Source of the DNA: VSJD01 sp964617825
Lineage (GTDB): Bacteria; Verrucomicrobiota; Kiritimatiellia; JAAZAB01
Length of the DNA stretch: 64,000 nucleotides
Direction: 5' to 3'
Assembly: GCA_964617825.1 (NCBI GenBank)
Contig: CAZTWL010000002.1
Location: 62,001-126,000, forward strand
The position numbers were made by a program, and so were the translations under genes. A model generated the notes under the pieces. It was not told where the DNA came from and ran no database searches. It saw only the letters and a list, made by a program, of their open reading frames with translations. Position 1 is the stretch's first letter, and each line of letters begins with the position of its first letter. This document shows positions 36,260 through 44,742 of this stretch, one piece after another.

Positions 36260-37342
36260 TTACTTGGCGCGCACGGTTCCATTCTTATATAGCGGCAAGG
36301 CTTCCACCCGGGCATTCAGCGATTTGCCGCGGACCGTAATGGTCAGAATCTCGCCGGGACGGTCGACGGCCTGATCGACGTAAGCCAGCGCCACCGCCAC
36401 GTTCAAGCTGGGCGCAAACAGACCGCTTGTAATCATCCCCACCTCGACGCCGTCTTTCATCGCCAAATCTCCCGCGCGCCCCGCCATGCGGCCTTCCAGC
36501 ACAAGGCCAACCAGCACGCGATACGCGCCGGTTTCCAATTCGCGGCGCACGGCTTCCCGCCCGATAAACGGCTTGGCCATATCCATGAACCGCCCCCGGC
36601 TGGCGCCGGTCGGCCGCCACTCCGGACGCAGTTCGTGGCCATACAAGGGATAGCCAACTTCCACGCGCAAGGTGTCCCGCGCTCCCAGGCCGGCGGGCAG
36701 GATCCGGCCGGGCTTGAGCAAGAGATTCCAAAAGCGGGGGACTTCGTTTGCGGGCAGATAAAGCTCATAGCCAAACTCGCCGGTATATCCGGTGCGGCTC
36801 AACAGGCACGGCGTATCCTTGATCGTCATGCTCTGGAAGCGAAAATAACCCAGCGACGGCAGGGCCTGGCCCAAGGCCTCTTCCATATCCTGGCGGGCGC
36901 TCGGCCCCTGGATATCGAGCTTGGCCATGGCCGGGGAAAGGTCCGTGAAGGTCGTGCGCGGCGAGAGGTGCGCCCGAATCCAGTCCCGGTCGCCGGCCAA
37001 CGTGCCGGCGTTAACCACCAGCCAGAACCGATCGGGTCCCAAACGGAAGCAGATGATATCGTCGCGCACGCCGCCATCCTCCGCCAGCAGATAACCATAG
37101 GCGCAAGCCCCGGATTTCAGCGACGCCACCGGCAAGGTCAGCAGCCGCTCCAAGTCCGCCTCGGCGGTGGCGCCTTTGATTTCGAATTCGCCCATGTGGC
37201 AGATATCGAAAACCGAAGCGTGCGCACGGGTCCAAAGGTGTTCGGGAATAATGCCGCGATAAACGAGCGGCATATCCCATCCCGCAAAAGGCACCATCCG
37301 GGCGCCAAGGGTCACATGGTCGTTATAAAGCGATGTTTTCAT
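36260..37342 (-). CDS. gcvT: Aminomethyltransferase, glycine cleavage T-protein
   Basis: 360 residues from ATG 37342. The N-terminus KTSLYNDHVTLGARMVPFAGWDMPL and DICHMGEFEIKG, plus LSRTGYTGEFGYELYLP and the C-terminal GMITSGLFAPSLNVAVALAYV, are typical GcvT motifs. Transfers the methylene from lipoyl-GcvH to tetrahydrofolate. First gene of gcvT-gcvPA-gcvPB. In-frame extension up to 37561 has no homology and is not used. Confidence 0.94.
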   Translation of the reverse strand: MKTSLYNDHVTLGARMVPFAGWDMPLVYRGIIPEHLWTRAHASVFDICHMGEFEIKGATAEADLERLLTLPVASLKSGACAYGYLLAEDGGVRDDIICFRLGPDRFWLVVNAGTLAGDRDWIRAHLSPRTTFTDLSPAMAKLDIQGPSARQDMEEALGQALPSLGYFRFQSMTIKDTPCLLSRTGYTGEFGYELYLPANEVPRFWNLLLKPGRILPAGLGARDTLRVEVGYPLYGHELRPEWRPTGASRGRFMDMAKPFIGREAVRRELETGAYRVLVGLVLEGRMAGRAGDLAMKDGVEVGMITSGLFAPSLNVAVALAYVDQAVDRPGEILTITVRGKSLNARVEALPLYKNGTVRAK

Positions 37343-37579
37343 TAACAGCACACCGTCGGCCGCCAACCTCGCGGCACGCGGACAAGCCGGGGTATCGGGA
37401 TTCGCCAAACTCGAATGCTTAGACCGGGAGATCGTAATACATGGATTTCCGCACATCAAGAAAAAATTGACAGCAGAAAAATTGCATCTTCCGAAAAACG
37501 CTTGCGCCCGGCGGAAAAGGACATTATCTTTCCCCGGTTGTCGTTCTCCGGACATTAACACTTACGGAAAGGATTGGCC
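37343..37579. other. Intergenic region upstream of gcvT
   Basis: Divergent control region between gcvT (minus) and the DegT remnant (plus). I looked for a tandem glycine riboswitch and for consensus -35/-10 boxes and found no convincing candidate. Confidence 0.3.
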
Positions 37580-37714
37580 ATGAAAGTCGGCGCCATATCC
37601 AATTCCGAAGCGAATGCCGCAACTTGCCTGTCACTGCCGATGTACCCGGAATTGACGACGGAAGAAATAGACTATGTCATCGCCAAGGTCCGGGAGTGGG
37701 ACAGTCGGGCCTGA
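37580..37714 (+). pseudogene. C-terminal remnant of a DegT/DnrJ/EryC1/StrS aminotransferase
   Basis: A 44-codon open stretch gives NSEANAATCLSLPMYPEL and TTEEIDYVIAKVREW, which is the well-known C-terminal end of DegT-family sugar aminotransferases (SLPMYPELT...IDYVI). The catalytic and PLP-binding parts, several hundred residues, are absent; sequence upstream is not recognisable as DegT in any frame. Likely a decayed fragment in front of the sugar-gene cluster. It could still be translated as a short peptide. Confidence 0.7.
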
Positions 37715-37716
37715 TT

Positions 37717-37744
37717 AAGTTATCCGCCGGATGACGGATAACTT
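37717..37744. terminator. Perfect 10-bp inverted repeat after the DegT remnant
   Basis: AAGTTATCCG (37717-37726) and CGGATAACTT (37735-37744) with an 8-base loop start two bases after the remnant's stop codon. No U-run follows on the plus strand, so terminator activity is plausible but not shown. The remaining 233 bases to the next gene hold no gene I can support. Confidence 0.55.
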
Positions 37745-37977
37745 ATGGATGCCAGGCGGAGAAACAACCCGCTTGGCCTGCGGGAATTGTCCGGCCCGGA
37801 TGGAATGCATTGCGAGCCATCGAGTCAGGCGGCCAAAGACCGTGACTTTGTCGAACGCCACGATGCCCGTCGTGCGTTTTGAATTTTCCGGACATGCGAT
37901 CGGGCTGCGCCGCGGGCTATTTTTTGGAGCCGCGGCGGCACATTTAGCTAACATTAACAAGAAGGAGAGCGCACGCC

Positions 37978-39048
37978 ATGTCAGCCCCCTACCGCGTCGG
38001 CATCGTCGGCATGGGCAAACGCGGTTTGCACCACGCAAGCACATTCAAGGCCAACGGCCGTTTTGAGCTTGCGGGCATATGCGATCTGGACCAGGCACGC
38101 CTCGCGGCAGCGGCGGCTAAATTAGGCGCTCCCCCCGTATTCAACGATGCCCGGGACATGATCCGGAACGCCAAGTTGGACCTGTTTTGCTTCTGCACTT
38201 TGCCCAATTTGCGCAAGCCCATGATTCGGTTGGGAATCGAAAGCGGCGCCCGGCTGATCGCTTTCGAGAAACCCTTGGCATTGACCAGCGCCGAAGGCAT
38301 GGAAATCAAGGCGATGCTGGATGCGGCAGGCGTCAAAGCCGTGGTCAGCCACCAGCATCGCTATGGCCTGCACTTTCAAAAGGTAAACGAAATTATCGCC
38401 AGCGGCGCCTTGGGCCGTGTGCATACGGTTTATGGCACCGCCACCGGCTGGATGGCGCATATGATCAGCCATCTGATCGATTACCAGCGCTGGTTCAATG
38501 GAAACGCTGAAGCCCAATGGGTCATGGCGCAGGCCGTCGGGCGCGGCAAGTTGACCGATGCGCACCCATCGCCGGATTATATCGCCGGGTTTGTTCATTT
38601 TGCCAACGGTGTCCACGGAATTATCGAATGCGGCGGCGGCGCGCCGGACGTGCCGGAAGTCGATTACTGGTGGCGCAAATGCCGCATCGGCGCCCAAGGC
38701 ACGGAAGGATTCGCCGAAGTACTCACCGGCGGCGGCTGGCGCGCGGTCACCAAGAACGGCTTGCAGTCGGGGCCCGGTTGCATGAATTACGAACTCGATA
38801 TGCCGCCCTATATCCAGCAGATGGCCGACTGGCTCGACAATGACCGCAATGTTCATCCCTGCAACTTTGCCGGCGCCTATAAAGGCTTTGAAATCATGAT
38901 GGCCATGTGCCGCTCCGTGGTTGAAGGCGGGCAGGTCGCCTTGCCGCTGGCTTCCGGCGCGGACGAACTGTCCCAATTGCGCGCCAAGCTCCCCGCCAAG
39001 CCGGTGATCCTGGCCATGCCACAAAACGCCAAGGAGTACCCGGCTTGA
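37978..39048 (+). CDS. Gfo/Idh/MocA-family NAD(P)-dependent sugar oxidoreductase
   Basis: 356 residues with an N-terminal Rossmann fold (VGIVGMGKRGLHHA) and the family lysine in AFEKPLALT, then HQHRYGLHFQ and a C-terminal alpha/beta domain. Likely oxidises or reduces a (nucleotide-)sugar or inositol-type substrate; which one cannot be read. Strong AAGGAGAG ribosome site before ATG 37978. First intact gene of the plus-strand sugar cluster, 46 bases ahead of nagB. Confidence 0.85.
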   Translation: MSAPYRVGIVGMGKRGLHHASTFKANGRFELAGICDLDQARLAAAAAKLGAPPVFNDARDMIRNAKLDLFCFCTLPNLRKPMIRLGIESGARLIAFEKPLALTSAEGMEIKAMLDAAGVKAVVSHQHRYGLHFQKVNEIIASGALGRVHTVYGTATGWMAHMISHLIDYQRWFNGNAEAQWVMAQAVGRGKLTDAHPSPDYIAGFVHFANGVHGIIECGGGAPDVPEVDYWWRKCRIGAQGTEGFAEVLTGGGWRAVTKNGLQSGPGCMNYELDMPPYIQQMADWLDNDRNVHPCNFAGAYKGFEIMMAMCRSVVEGGQVALPLASGADELSQLRAKLPAKPVILAMPQNAKEYPA

Positions 39049-39094
39049 AAACAACTTTTTCCGTCAGAAATCAACAATCCAACAGGAGGACGTT

Positions 39095-39880
39095 ATGGAA
39101 GTTATTATCCAACCGAATACCGCGGCGGCCACAAACCTGGTCGCGCACCTGATCGCCAAGGCCCTGCATCAAAACCCCATGCTCGTGCTCGGCCTGGCCA
39201 CCGGCCGCACCATGGAGCAGGTCTACGCCTTGCTGGTGGACATTCATAAACGGGAAGGGCTCGATTTCTCGCTTTGCCGGACGTTCAATCTTGACGAATA
39301 CGTGGGTCTGCCGCCGGACGACGAACATTCGTATCGGTTTTACATGAATCACCACCTTTTTTCCAGGATCAACATCGACCGGCGCAACACGCACCTGCCG
39401 GACGGCATGGCGGACGACCTGAATGCCGCCTGCGAACGCTACGAACATGAAATCCGGAAAGCGGGCGGCATCGACTTCCAACTATTGGGCATAGGCCACG
39501 ACGGGCATATCGGTTTCAATGAGCCGCTCTCCGCCCTGCGCTCGCGCACGCGGGCCAAGGCCCTCACGCCCCAGACGGTGGCGGCCAACGGGCCGCTCTT
39601 CGGCGACCCGGCGCGCATGCCCCGCAGGGCGCTGACCATGGGCGTGGGCACGATTCTGGACAGCAAACGCTGTGTCCTGCTGGCCACTGGAAGCTCAAAG
39701 GCCGAAATCATCGCCAAAGCCGTTGAAGGTCCGATTACCTCCATGGTATCCGCCTCCGCCCTGCAACTGCACCCGCAATGCACAATTGTAGTCGACGAAG
39801 AGGCCGCCGCCCGGCTGGCAGGCAAAGATTATTATCGTTTTATTTTCAAAAACGAACCGGAGTGGCAAGAGTTCCAGTAA
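39095..39880 (+). CDS. nagB: Glucosamine-6-phosphate deaminase
   Basis: Converts glucosamine-6-phosphate to fructose-6-phosphate and ammonia. 261 residues, standard length. Visible motifs are LGLATGRT (phosphate binding), FNLDEYVGL (Asp general base region), LGIGHDGHIGFNEP (catalytic Asp-His region) and ATGSSKAEIIAKAV. AGGAGG precedes ATG 39095. It probably works with the neighbouring deacetylase and oxidoreductase in amino-sugar turnover. Confidence 0.92.
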   Translation: MEVIIQPNTAAATNLVAHLIAKALHQNPMLVLGLATGRTMEQVYALLVDIHKREGLDFSLCRTFNLDEYVGLPPDDEHSYRFYMNHHLFSRINIDRRNTHLPDGMADDLNAACERYEHEIRKAGGIDFQLLGIGHDGHIGFNEPLSALRSRTRAKALTPQTVAANGPLFGDPARMPRRALTMGVGTILDSKRCVLLATGSSKAEIIAKAVEGPITSMVSASALQLHPQCTIVVDEEAAARLAGKDYYRFIFKNEPEWQEFQ

Positions 39881-39932
39881 ACGCGCCGCCAGCCGGCAAC
39901 GCATTCTCCGGGAACCGCGTCCCAATTCCGGC

Positions 39933-39960
39933 TTGCCTTGTCCATGTTTATGTCTATAAT
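39933..39960 (+). promoter_or_regulatory. Probable sigma-70 promoter for the M24 gene
   Basis: TTGCCT (39933-39938), 16-base spacer, TATAAT (39955-39960). It would give a leader of about 60 bases that includes the GC-rich hairpin at 39994-40011. Confidence 0.5.
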
Positions 39961-39993
39961 TCGTTCCGTTTTGCGAAAGTTAAGTTAATCATC

Positions 39994-40011
39994 GCGGGGC
40001 TCAAGCCCCGC
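39994..40011 (+). promoter_or_regulatory. GC-rich hairpin just before the ribosome site of the M24 gene
   Basis: GCGGGGCTCAAGCCCCGC is self-complementary and ends four bases before AAGGAGG of the M24-family gene. It could slow ribosome loading or be a dispersed palindrome; only its structure is certain. Confidence 0.5.
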
Positions 40012-40026
40012 ACCAAGGAGGCGATA

Positions 40027-41190
40027 ATGGCTGTAAAAATACCGGTTCAAGAGTTCAAACGCCGTCAGATGGATGCCCAGCGCTTGATGAAAGAGCGCGG
40101 ATTGGACGGATTGCTGGTCCACAGCGACGAAGCCGAATTTGCCAATGTCCGTTATTTCTCGAACTACTGGCCGATTTTCGAAAGCGCGGGCGTGTTCATT
40201 CCCGCCACAGGAGCGCCGACTTTGCTCATCGGACCGGAAAGCGGAACCTTCGCCCGCGACCATAGCGTGATTCCCGCCATCAAAAAAATTCTGTATTATC
40301 GCGAATCCGCCGAGCCGGATTACCCGAATATCGCGCTGGACAGTTTCAAGGAGGTTTTTGCTTCTGCCAACAATGGCGGCGGCGTGAAAAAACTGGGCAT
40401 TGCCGGCTACACGGCCATGTCCGTCAGCGTTTTCGATGCCGTGCGCGCGGCCCTGCCGGGCGGGGAAATCACCAAGGCCGACGATCTCCTTTATCAGCTG
40501 CGCATGATCAAGAGCAAGCCGGAAATCGCCGCTCTGCGGGAAGCCTTCCGGGTTTCGGAACTGGCCATGGACGCTGTCCTGAAACGCATCAAGCCGGGCA
40601 TGACCGAACTCCAGGTCGTGGGCATCGCCCAGGAAGCTTTTTACCGGAACGGCGCGGAATATGAGGCGCACCCGACCTACGTTCTGGCGGGGATCAACAG
40701 CTCGCACGCCATCGGGCGGCCCGGCCACCGCGTCATCAAGAAAGGCGACCTGGTGCAGCTTAACATCGGCGCGCGCGTCAGCGGCTACTCGCCCAGCATC
40801 GGGTTGCCCGTCTGCATGGGCAAGATGCCGGCCAAAATGCGCGACTTGGTTTCCTTCGGACTGGAAGCGCATATCAAGACCATGGAATGGATGAAAGCCG
40901 GCGTTCCGGCCAGCGAAGTGTCCAAAAACTTCTTCGACTTCGTCAAGGAACGCGGCTACAGCGAGAACGCCTTGTATGGCCCGTGCCACGGCCTGGGCAT
41001 GCACGAAGTTGAACGCCCCTGGATGGAAACCTCGTCCACCTATCCCCTGCAGGAAAACATGACTTTCCAGGTGGATACGTTCCTGTATGGCCGCCAATAC
41101 GGCCTGCGCTGGGAGACCGGTGCGCGCATCACGAAAACGGGCATCGAAGAATTCTCCAAGCGCTTCCGTAAAATCGTCGAAATCAAATAA
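40027..41190 (+). CDS. M24 (Xaa-Pro aminopeptidase/creatinase) fold protein with altered metal ligands
   Basis: 387 residues with an N-terminal creatinase domain and a C-terminal pita-bread domain. Start ATG 40027 has AAGGAGG upstream. The metal-ligand positions of M24 peptidases look changed: the first Asp is Asn (LVQLNIGA), the second is Ser (GYSPSIGL), the first Glu is Asp (MTFQVDTF); the His (GLGMHE) and last Glu (LRWETG) remain. A metal-free creatinase-like hydrolase or a non-catalytic relative is more likely than an aminopeptidase. Between nagB and the deacetylase. Confidence 0.82.
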   Translation: MAVKIPVQEFKRRQMDAQRLMKERGLDGLLVHSDEAEFANVRYFSNYWPIFESAGVFIPATGAPTLLIGPESGTFARDHSVIPAIKKILYYRESAEPDYPNIALDSFKEVFASANNGGGVKKLGIAGYTAMSVSVFDAVRAALPGGEITKADDLLYQLRMIKSKPEIAALREAFRVSELAMDAVLKRIKPGMTELQVVGIAQEAFYRNGAEYEAHPTYVLAGINSSHAIGRPGHRVIKKGDLVQLNIGARVSGYSPSIGLPVCMGKMPAKMRDLVSFGLEAHIKTMEWMKAGVPASEVSKNFFDFVKERGYSENALYGPCHGLGMHEVERPWMETSSTYPLQENMTFQVDTFLYGRQYGLRWETGARITKTGIEEFSKRFRKIVEIK

Positions 41191-41199
41191 GAATCGAAC

Positions 41200-41235
41200 C
41201 GGAGTAGTGGCCGTTTAAAACGCGCCACTACTCCG
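41200..41235 (+). terminator. Inverted repeat after the M24 gene
   Basis: CGGAGTAGTGGC (41200-41211) and GCCACTACTCCG (41224-41235) form a perfect 12-bp stem with a 12-base loop ten bases after the stop. No strong U-tract follows (only GCTGTTT), so it may be a terminator or an RNA-stability element. Confidence 0.6.
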
Positions 41236-41267
41236 CTGTTTACGCAATTCAGCCTTAAAGGAGATCC

Positions 41268-42149
41268 ATGCATCCTCGCGTCGTCTTCGGATTTGATATG
41301 GAAACGGACATCGGAAGTTGGACGCCCTTCTACAAGGGACTCGTCAACGGCACGCCGCGCATCCTGGATGTCCTCGCCCAGCACGACATAACCGGAACGT
41401 TCTTTTTCACGGGGGATGCCGCCCGCCAATACCCCAAGATTGTCAAGCAAGTGGACCGCGCCGGCCATGAGGTTGGCTGTCATACGCTCTATCACGAAAC
41501 GATCGGCGACGAAATTTTCGACATTCCCGGCGTCAAGCCCATGCTGCCGGAAGAATGCTATCACCGCATCAAGGTCGCCACCCAATGGGTGCGCCAGGCG
41601 CTGGGCAAGAAGATCGTCTCCTTCCGCGCGCCGCGCCTGTGGGGCAGCACCGGGATGCTCAACGCCCTGGAAGATCTCGGCTTTGTGGCCGACGCCTCCT
41701 ACCCGCTTTACTTTTACGAGAAACGCCTGGTCCCCTACCATCCCAGCCGCAAAGACTGGACCAAGGAAGGCAACATGCGGATTGTGGAAATACCCAATTT
41801 TGCCGACATGACCATCGTCAGCAAGGATGATTACGGGCGGGATCGCGATCAATGGCCGCTCTTCCGCACGGTTGGCGCCAAGGCCATGATGAAGCATATC
41901 GACGCCATGCTCCAGTTCTACGAGCGCAAGTGTTTGCCGGCCGTGCTCTGCTTCTACATGCACCCGTGGGAATTTTTCGAGATGCCGCAGGGCCTCGTTC
42001 ACTTCGGCGAAGGCGCCGTGTTTCCGGACCCGTTTATCGTTAAAAACTGCGGCAAGGTCGCGGTGCGGGAACTCGACCGCCTGGTGGCGCTGCTCAAGGA
42101 ACGCGGGGCCGAATTCATGACCGCCCGCGGCCTGGCCCGGCAGTTTTAA
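41268..42149 (+). CDS. Polysaccharide deacetylase (NodB-type, PuuE/ DUF3473-like branch)
   Basis: 293 residues. FGFDMETD carries the metal and catalytic Asp pair, GHEVGCHTLYHE holds the metal His residues, FRAPRLW is the family Arg/Pro motif, and CFYMHPWEF the C-terminal His motif. This pattern is like deacetylases found in exopolysaccharide clusters. AAGGAG precedes ATG 41268. It likely removes acetyl groups from amino sugars, matching nagB nearby. Cytoplasmic by the absence of a signal peptide. Confidence 0.88.
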   Translation: MHPRVVFGFDMETDIGSWTPFYKGLVNGTPRILDVLAQHDITGTFFFTGDAARQYPKIVKQVDRAGHEVGCHTLYHETIGDEIFDIPGVKPMLPEECYHRIKVATQWVRQALGKKIVSFRAPRLWGSTGMLNALEDLGFVADASYPLYFYEKRLVPYHPSRKDWTKEGNMRIVEIPNFADMTIVSKDDYGRDRDQWPLFRTVGAKAMMKHIDAMLQFYERKCLPAVLCFYMHPWEFFEMPQGLVHFGEGAVFPDPFIVKNCGKVAVRELDRLVALLKERGAEFMTARGLARQF

Positions 42150-42294
42150 TTTGCCGGCACGGACATCGACCCGGGCGGCGCAGAAAGCTCCCTTTTGTTT
42201 TCCATCGTGGCGGCCGTCCGGATCTGCGCCCTGACATGCGCGCCCACAAAACTTTGCCTGCCGCAGGCGGTTCCGGCCGGCGGGAAATTCTTAT

Positions 42295-42852
42295 ATGAAC
42301 ATGATTATCGATTGCCCATACCGGCGGACATTTCTCGCGCTGAGCGCCGCGCTGGCGCTGGCCATTCCGCCGGCATTCGCCGGGAGCCCGCACATGGTCA
42401 GCGCAGGCGGCCGGTATCACACGGAAAACACGGTTTTTACCGATCTGCCTTACGGCAACGCCGACCTCTCCTACGCTCTGGCCTATACCTATTCCGAAAA
42501 ATACCTTGCCCTGAAACTGGGCGCCGATTTCTCGCCGAGCGTATCCGGCACACGGGATGCGCCCCATACCAATGCCACCGATTGCGTCATTAGCCCCCAG
42601 GCCAGCGTTATTATCAAGGATCGCATATTCCGCGGGGGCGTCGGCATCCTGACCAGTTACATCCGCGACGACCAGGGCTCAAGCGACTGGCTGAGTCCTT
42701 ACTGGCAAATGATGCTGGGTCTTTGCGTGCCAGTTTATAAAAATTTTTCTCTGGAAGGCGAGGTGTATTACGTCTTGAAAAACTGGGGCAGCATCGGCGA
42801 CCTCCAATTTAACGAGCTGGAATACGGCCTTTGGTTGAACTATACTTTCTGA
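42295..42852 (+). CDS. Small outer-membrane beta-barrel-like protein
   Basis: 185 residues with a signal peptide (cleavage after AFA near residue 29) and alternating amphipathic strands ending in YGLWLNYTF, with the C-terminal Phe typical of BAM substrates. Glycine and aromatic-rich strands suggest a small barrel of about eight strands. No family recognised. Between the deacetylase and the coiled-coil/glycosyltransferase pair. Confidence 0.7.
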   Translation: MNMIIDCPYRRTFLALSAALALAIPPAFAGSPHMVSAGGRYHTENTVFTDLPYGNADLSYALAYTYSEKYLALKLGADFSPSVSGTRDAPHTNATDCVISPQASVIIKDRIFRGGVGILTSYIRDDQGSSDWLSPYWQMMLGLCVPVYKNFSLEGEVYYVLKNWGSIGDLQFNELEYGLWLNYTF

Positions 42853-42959
42853 GTATGCGATTGCCAAACCGCCGATAAATAAAAATTGACATCGATGCCG
42901 GCCATCGATCATTCTTGCGGTCGTGTTTGTCGGTGTTCATCCGTAACAATTGATTCGGA

Positions 42960-43439
42960 ATGTCCATTATGACCGAACCTGTTTTCCAAATCGGCGCGGA
43001 GGGCGTGGATGTCGAACGCATCATGGCCGAGATCCGCGCCGCCGTGGAAAGCAAAATGGCGCGCGGCGTTTACCGCGACGTCCATATCGTCCAGGCCGAG
43101 CGGGCCAACCTGGCCAACCTGCAGGACGATGAAGCCTTCCTGCGGTATTACCTGGAATGCCTGCGCAACGCGGTTTTTATCGACATCAACGATTTCGAAA
43201 TCCGCGAAAAGCGCCGCCTGGGCGCCGGCCTGCTGGTGGGCTTCAAGAAAATCCTCTGGAAGCTGCTGAAGTTCTATACTTACCGGCTCTGGTCCCAGCA
43301 AAACCAGGTCAACGGCCTGCTGGTCACCGCCATCGAAGGCTTGGACGAAAAATATCGCAACCGTCTCCGCGACCTCGAACGCCGCCTGGCAACCCTCGAA
43401 GAGGAAAAGGCCAAATCATGCCGACCGCCGAACGCATAG
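42960..43439 (+). CDS. Conserved small protein preceding a glycosyltransferase, with C-terminal coiled coil
   Basis: 159 residues; ATG 42969 (GGA upstream) is a plausible alternative start. The N-terminal part (GVDVERIMAEIRAAVESK) recalls an extension found in front of glycosyltransferases and methyltransferases in envelope-sugar clusters. A mid hydrophobic/basic stretch (KKILWKLLKFYTYRLW) could sit on the membrane, and RLRDLERRLATLEEEKAK is a coiled coil. It overlaps the next gene by 22 bases, so the two products probably act together. Function unknown. Confidence 0.75.
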   Translation: MSIMTEPVFQIGAEGVDVERIMAEIRAAVESKMARGVYRDVHIVQAERANLANLQDDEAFLRYYLECLRNAVFIDINDFEIREKRRLGAGLLVGFKKILWKLLKFYTYRLWSQQNQVNGLLVTAIEGLDEKYRNRLRDLERRLATLEEEKAKSCRPPNA

Positions 43440-44617
43440 CCTTCGTCTGCCCGCGATTTGCCGAAGGCGCCACGGTCGGCGGGGCGGAAACACTCCTGAA
43501 GGCGCTGGCCCTGCAAGCCGTCGCCGCCGGGCGCCGCGTCACTTTCCTGACCACCTGCGCCAAGAACCATTTCACCTGGGAAAACGAAGTGCCCCCCGGC
43601 CCGCGCCGGATCGGCAACCTGGATGTCATCTTTTTTCCCGTGGATGCCGGCCGCGACATCGCTTCGTTTTTGCGCGTTCAGGACGCCATCAGCCGCCGGG
43701 CCCATTTTACGGAGGCCGACGAACAAATCTGGCTGCGGAACAGCGTCAACAGCCGTTCCCTGTGCAATTACCTGCAAACCCATGGCGACGAATTCGACTG
43801 GATTGTGATGGGCCCCTACCTGTTCGGACTGGTGTATTTCGCCAGCCGCCTGGCGCCCGCCAAAACGGTCCTGGTGCCCTGTCTGCATGACGAGGGCTTT
43901 GCCTATACCCGCGCCTTCCGCGAAATGTTCCGGAATGTCGCCGGCTGCCTGTTCAATTCAGAGCCGGAACGCGCGCTGGCCCGCCGGCTGTACGACCTTC
44001 CGGAATCCTACGGCGCGGTCGTGGGCATGGGTCTCGATCCGTTCGAGGCTGCGCCCGATGCCTTCGCCCGTAAGCATGGGATTGGCGCGCCCTACGTCAT
44101 CTACGCGGGACGCCGCGAGGAAGGCAAAGGCACCCCGCTCCTGCTGAATTATATGACGCTTTTCCGGAAGCGCACGCGGCAGGACGTCAAACTGGTAATG
44201 GCCGGAACAGGCGAACTCGCGCCGCCCGCCGAGTTGCGCCCGCACCTGCTGGATGTCGGGTTTCTTTCGGAAGAGGAAAAACATGCGGCTTTTGCCGGCG
44301 CAGCGGTGTTTTGCCATCCATCCATCAACGAAAGCTTTGGCATTGTTATCCTGGAATCCTGGCTGGCCCGCACGCCGGTGCTGGTCCACGCGCGCTGCCT
44401 GGTCAACCAGGACCATTGCCGGAAAAGCAACGGAGGACTCTGGTTCCGGATCTACCCGGAATTCGAGGAAGCGCTGCTCACGCTCCTCCGGCAGGAAAAT
44501 CTGCGCCGGAGCATGGGAACGGCCGGCCGGGAATATGTTCTGCGCGAATACGCCTGGAACACCATTAACAGTAAATTCCAGGATGCCCTGCAGAAGTTTA
44601 CCGCCCGACGGATGTGA
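43418..44617 (+). CDS. Glycosyltransferase, GT4 family (GT-B fold)
   Basis: 399 residues. N-terminal GGAETLLKALA is the acceptor-domain glycine loop; YAGRREEGKGTPLLL begins the donor domain and HPSINESFGIVILESWLAR is the E-x7-E nucleotide-sugar motif. Likely retaining transfer from an NDP-sugar to a cell-surface glycan. ATG 43418 has AAGG upstream and overlaps the preceding coiled-coil gene. Confidence 0.88.
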   Translation: MPTAERIAFVCPRFAEGATVGGAETLLKALALQAVAAGRRVTFLTTCAKNHFTWENEVPPGPRRIGNLDVIFFPVDAGRDIASFLRVQDAISRRAHFTEADEQIWLRNSVNSRSLCNYLQTHGDEFDWIVMGPYLFGLVYFASRLAPAKTVLVPCLHDEGFAYTRAFREMFRNVAGCLFNSEPERALARRLYDLPESYGAVVGMGLDPFEAAPDAFARKHGIGAPYVIYAGRREEGKGTPLLLNYMTLFRKRTRQDVKLVMAGTGELAPPAELRPHLLDVGFLSEEEKHAAFAGAAVFCHPSINESFGIVILESWLARTPVLVHARCLVNQDHCRKSNGGLWFRIYPEFEEALLTLLRQENLRRSMGTAGREYVLREYAWNTINSKFQDALQKFTARRM

Positions 44618-44670
44618 CAACCGGGCCGCATGCGTGGCAGGCATTATTTTCAGTCCATTTTGTCTTTATT

Positions 44671-44686
44671 GGAATGGAACCATTCC
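44671..44686. repeat. Short inverted repeat between glycosyltransferases
   Basis: GGAATGG and CCATTCC around AA form a 7-bp stem in the 125-bp gap. No T-run follows directly. Confidence 0.4.
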
Positions 44687-44716
44687 TTAGGTTTTGAAAC
44701 TTGGATTTTTGGGATT

Positions 44717-44731
44717 GCGGGCATCGCCCGC
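44717..44731 (+). promoter_or_regulatory. GC-rich hairpin before the second glycosyltransferase
   Basis: GCGGGC and GCCCGC with a 3-base loop end just before the weak ribosome site TGGAATC of ATG 44743, a layout like the hairpin at 39994. Confidence 0.4.
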
Positions 44732-44742
44732 GCAATGGAATC

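Noticed and set aside
37343..37579. Glycine riboswitch upstream of gcvT
   Set aside because: I could not place the conserved core elements of the glycine aptamer in either orientation.
37731..38066. 111-codon ORF overlapping the start of the Gfo/Idh gene
   Set aside because: Arg/His-rich end lies in the wrong frame of the oxidoreductase, and the inverted repeat overlaps its start; no homology seen.
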